A DNA stretch of 64,000 nt from Glandiceps talaboti (lineage: Eukaryota > Hemichordata > Enteropneusta > Spengelidae): contig NC_135560.1 of NCBI RefSeq assembly GCF_964340395.1, forward strand, positions 186,001 to 250,000. Reading direction: 5' to 3'. The translations under genes and the position numbers were made by a program. The notes under the pieces are model-generated. The model was not told the origin of the DNA. It was given only the letters and a program-made list of their open reading frames with translations, and ran no database searches. Of the stretch, positions 60,074 to 64,000 are shown piece after piece. Position 1 is the first letter of the stretch. Every line of letters starts with the position of its first letter.

Positions 60074-61157
60074 CTAAGTCTACTTGATCGATCACATACT
60101 TTTTATTTCATTGTGTTGCTTGTATAAATTTTCTTCAAAACAGTAACGCGAAAACACTGCATGGTTTCCCCTGCTTTAGCTTGAAGAACATAAATCTTCA
60201 GTATAGGTAAATACTACTATGTCTTGTTAGTTATTGTAAATTTTATTTGTTGATTTGCTAAGTACGAACATGTTTTGAAGTAGTTTTCCATTCAGATATC
60301 ATGTGGTTAAAATGTACTATAAAGTAATAAATCAGAACGTTAAACTGTAAAACACAGCAAAAAATAAAACAGAATATTTGCAAAGAAATAAAAACACGTC
60401 TGTTCGGTTGTTTATTTTTCCAATAAACTGCACATTGAAGTTGGTAAATTCTAAATTCAAACACCCAGGGATCAGTCACAATTATAGTTTGGAGTTAATA
60501 TTTACTTGAACCAACCATATGGAAAAAAATGCCTTGTTAGCCAATTGGACCAGTAAGAAATCGGCTTTTTCCTACCTCCATTTTGATTTTCAACGCGAAA
60601 TAGAATTTTTAAAACTACAAATAAAATTGAACCTTTACTCACACTATTTAAAACTATTCTATAAAATTTACAAATAGAAATATTATCTAATTTGAGTGCC
60701 CAAAGTGGATCGTTGCACTGACAGGACGCAGAGGTACCTCACCCCCCCCCCCCCCCATTTTAATTTGTACAAATTTAATATTTCTGTTCGATTCAAGTTG
60801 AAGAGAATGGAATCTGAAGCCTGTGTGTTCGAGCTCCACCGAAGAGGGCGACCTGAAACACCATACGTATCACAGGCATGTTTTATGAAACAGTTGTGTT
60901 CTTTGTTCTTTGTTCGTAGTTTTAACTATTTTTTTTGTTTGCTTTTCTTTGTTTGGGGTCTATTCAAAAACGTCGGAGTGTATTAGACGGTGGTGGTGGG
61001 TTACGCATTGGATAAGTAGTTGGCTATCAGTCAATGTGCTGGACGGCTCCCGGGGACAGCTGGATCATTTGACAATTGGTATGCCTTTAACGGTGGTGGT
61101 GACTCTCTATATAAGTACTTATATCTGTCCCGTTTGTCCTATCAAGATTTTCCCGAA
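60074..61157. other. Intergenic, nothing recognised
   Basis: Contains a C run at about 60742-60757. Short open frames have no supporting features. Confidence 0.45.
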
Positions 61158-61200
61158 TAAGGGAGCCTTCGGAAATTACAGAAGGGAGGGGATCAAGCCT
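61158..61200 (+). mobile_element. Possible left end of another GGGAG-type element
   Basis: TAA followed by GGGAGCCTTCGGAAATTACA and GAAGGGAGGGG resembles the ends of the elements at 5794 and 20567. No matching right end was found before the window closes, so it may be truncated or extend outside. Confidence 0.3.
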
Positions 61201-61654
61201 GGTCTGTTGTACAAGATGTGACCTTCCCTGATTCCATTGTGCTAAAAATGGTCCTCCATCAGCTTTCTTTCTCTAAAAAATAATACTCCTCTTTTCAAAT
61301 ATTTCAAAAACATAGATTCACCATGGTTTCACAGCTTCCCTATCACGTCCGGTGGTAAGGGTTAACCATTTGATTTCGGGGGAGGGAGCTGGATGAATTG
61401 GAACTACCACAATTTTTTTTCAACCACCATGACAGCAATAGTTTTCCAAGTAGGGGTACAGCAATTTTCTTTTAAATATATGCTTTATAAATTTGACTTT
61501 TCACCGCATCAAGTCGAGTCATGTTACTTTTTATTTTTGAAATTAAATTTCCTCATAACAGGATCCCGGAGACATTCATGATTCTTTAATATTCCCAAAG
61601 TGGCCAGTAAAAATAGAAAGTAGACAGTTAAGGTTGAATAGAAGTTTGAGGGAG

Positions 61655-62000
61655 CCAAGTGGACATTTTTGAAATTCAAGGATTCAAAGAGTACTTCTGG
61701 TGCTATTTTATCATATCAAGGTAGTAATAATACAGGGTGAAATTTGAATCAAAATACATGGGTGCAGTGTAGGGGTGGGTACCCCTAGAAAGTTATGAAA
61801 TTGAAGAACTAAAAGAATGCTTTGTGGTGCTATTTAATAAAACAAGGTGTCAACAATACCAGTTTAACTTTGAATCAAAATACAAGAGAGCATGGGGATG
61901 CGTACGAGGTTCACCCCCTCCCTCTTTTGAATTTTTGAAATTGAAGGACTAAGAGAGTGCTATCTGGTGTTATTCAGAAAACTAACACCAAGAAAAATCC
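61655..62000 (+). repeat. Tandem repeat, unit about 125 bp, three copies
   Basis: Each unit contains TTTTGAAATT-AAGGA-T, AGAGTACTTCTGGTGCTATT (or a variant), a TATCAAGGT-like word and TTGAATCAAAATACA. Well diverged. Confidence 0.7.
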
Positions 62001-64000
62001 TCAAAGTATATTGTTGCATGCCATACCATTTGAAATTATTGTATCATTATGAAAAATTACAGGATTCATTAAAGGTACTAAGTCGGGTCAGTATTCTTAG
62101 TAATTTGATTTGATGGTATACGGTAGAGATTCAGTTTGTTTCAGCATTTGCCAAAGTATAAAACTGCCTATGGCGGTGGTACCAGAAACACATGTACCAG
62201 GGAATTTGACATTTATAGCATTTCTGCACTTGCAGCACAATAATATTTTTTTACGCTCATACCATGGAAACTATTTTTTTATGTCTCTAAAATCCTCCAG
62301 TGAAAGATTACACTTGTGCTCAATAGAGAAACTGGCTGTCAGTAGGTAGTTTTAGTACAGCTTGAGACTTAGAGCTGCAGTCGATAGAAGATCGCTGTAT
62401 GCATTATATTCTTTCACAGTGCAGCAAAAACAGGCCTTTAATGAAATCATTACAGTGTCACATGGGCTCGAAAATTTTAATGGCTACAATTGTTTATATT
62501 GCTGATAATCAACATTTCAACTTGACTACTTCTACATCCTCACTATGCACGGCACCTACGTCATTGTTTATTTTGCATTAGCAGTTGTCTGAGGGTGTGT
62601 AATAAACGTCATTTCACATGAGTGAGTGAAACACCAAGCCTATGATTTTAGCTGTAAAAATCAACATTGACAATGTTTCTATGCAACAAGCATTCCAGTA
62701 AGTTTTCCTTTATATGTGAAATGGTCGCTTTAGTCAAGCAAAGTCTATTCTAGTCACAAACGGGGTACAAGAGATTTAGACGGAATATGCCGTAAGTGCC
62801 GTAAACAGGATAGTTTTCGACAGAAGTAGCAGACGATTATCAACATGTGATGCATTAGTAGGGGGTCAACCTCTTTTCGAAATTGGCGGGGGGGGGGGGC
62901 ATCCTGTTTTGAAATTTTGGGTAGGGGATGCCATTGTGTTTTGGATTTGGATGAAAGAAAAGAATCCACGAATCTACAGTGGCATGACCTTGTCTGAACT
63001 TTAGTATTTTTTCCTGTCCCTATTTTAAAATATTACTTCACCTGGAGTGTGGCTCAAACTTAACTTTACATATACATATGCAATGTATTACCTACCACAC
63101 TAGTTACAGTACATGTGTCATGCATCTCTGAAACTGGATGTGTAATCTATATAATTCTCTATTATAACCACTTTGTAGGATATAACATTATCTTTAACTG
63201 TAATTATTGTAATGTTTCGGCGATTTGTTGATAAAAACTGAAAAATCAAGGTGACCTTGAAAACCCCAAGAAATCTCTCACCCCCGGGGTCACTAATACA
63301 TAGCCAACAATCAGATGCTCTAACCTTTTTACTGTCATAGTAAGCCCGTTCCCATCTAAAGTCTGAACCTGTTTCGATTCGAATATTGTCTTTTAAAGAT
63401 GTGAAATGTTTGCCAAGATAGTCTACTATAATATTGCCTTAAAAGTCCAAATCTCCCCGACCAATGATACTACCATTAAGTGTACCGACCTTTAGTATAA
63501 TGATGCCATTTAACTTTTAACATATTTCAACCCTGTGTAAGTTATACAGAATACTTTCTGATATGGTGGTGCTGTTTTGTAAAGTTTGGAGATTATTGCT
63601 TGAAAGGCTCTGAATATCCTAAAAATGGCTTTTAAGAGAGCCTTCTAGGGAGAGACCACGAGGATCCCCCCCCCAAAAAAAGGTGGACATATCCCTTTCC
63701 CAAGCTCTTCCCTACATTTTACTGTGAAGATACTATCAAAATTTATTTCACAAATATTTCAACCCTGTGCAGTTGCTTTATATTGGTGCTGTCTTGTAAA
63801 GCTTGGCAATTACTAATAGTCTCAAAATTCACTTTTAAGAGTAAAAACCTCCAAGGCTTCTAAAAGGAGATGACAGTGCTATCATGGGATCTTATCAAGT
63901 ATTTGCAAGATGGTCAGGCAGTACAGTCCACATTGAGTCACGATCAAAAAATGGCTGTCATGTGAATATGATATACGGGGCGGGGGGGGGGGTAATCATG
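62001..64000. other. Intergenic, nothing recognised
   Basis: About 2 kb with G or C runs near 62889, 63667 and 63980, and no coding frame, RNA gene or element pair that I can support. Confidence 0.5.

Noticed and set aside
60696-61221. Two overlapping frames of about 100 codons
   Set aside because: No conserved motif, homopolymer-derived start, no splice sites of matching phase.

Overview
The window is eukaryotic nuclear DNA: AT-rich, with spliced genes, GT-AG introns, long microsatellites and many transposon remnants. No operons, CRISPR arrays or rRNA genes were seen, and no tRNA genes were noticed. The mix (RecQ-like helicase, DUF6589-type gene, Ig-kinase gene, integrase-like gene, Penelope GIY-YIG fragment, CR1/Rex1-type LINE, frequent ACATGTA-type words) suggests a marine invertebrate such as an amphioxus, hemichordate or lophotrochozoan. 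The species cannot be fixed from the sequence.

Layout. 1-5 kb: intergenic repeats and microsatellites. 5.0-5.3 kb (-): first coding exon of an unrecognised membrane protein. 5.79-8.30 kb: a DNA transposon with GGGAG...CTCCC ends and TTA target duplications. 9.4-10.6 kb: tandem duplication carrying GATA arrays. 10.7-11.5 kb: Penelope-like GIY-YIG remnant split by TA repeats. 11.9-12.5 kb: fold-back element. 12.79-23.21 kb (+): five-exon DUF6589-type gene whose last exon is broken by an LTR retrotransposon (17805-22715), whose right LTR is in turn broken by a second TTA/GGGAG DNA transposon (20567-22675). 23.7-28.0 kb: three arrays of a 7-bp repeat inside a 2-kb tandem duplication. 28.6-30.3 kb (+): decayed integrase-like gene with a GC-AG intron.

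33.06-42.41 kb (-): the best intact gene, reconstructed here from five exons as SAM-like domain, Ig-like domain and protein kinase domain, with an 18-Asp tract inside the kinase. Its introns carry a divergent repeat rich in AGGTCA words. 43.5-44.1 kb: fourth 7-bp array, inverted relative to the others. 45.3-48.0 kb (-): RecQ-type helicase gene in two exons with three frame breaks and a damaged Walker A. 52.0-55.2 kb (-): CR1/Rex1-type LINE with endonuclease and reverse transcriptase, broken by a stop and a deletion. 56-58.3 kb: tandem duplications and microsatellites. 58.97-60.07 kb (-): two phase-compatible exons of an unknown gene. 59.57-59.77 kb: a 199-bp inverted-repeat element with a perfect 9-bp target duplication. 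60.1-64 kb: repeats only.

No genes here form an obvious pathway. The kinase gene looks like a functional host signalling gene. The helicase, DUF6589-type and integrase-like genes look like members of multicopy families that have decayed. The insertion order can be read: DUF6589-type exon first, then the LTR element, then the TTA/GGGAG element. All exon joins rest on splice consensus plus reading-phase agreement, not on transcripts.
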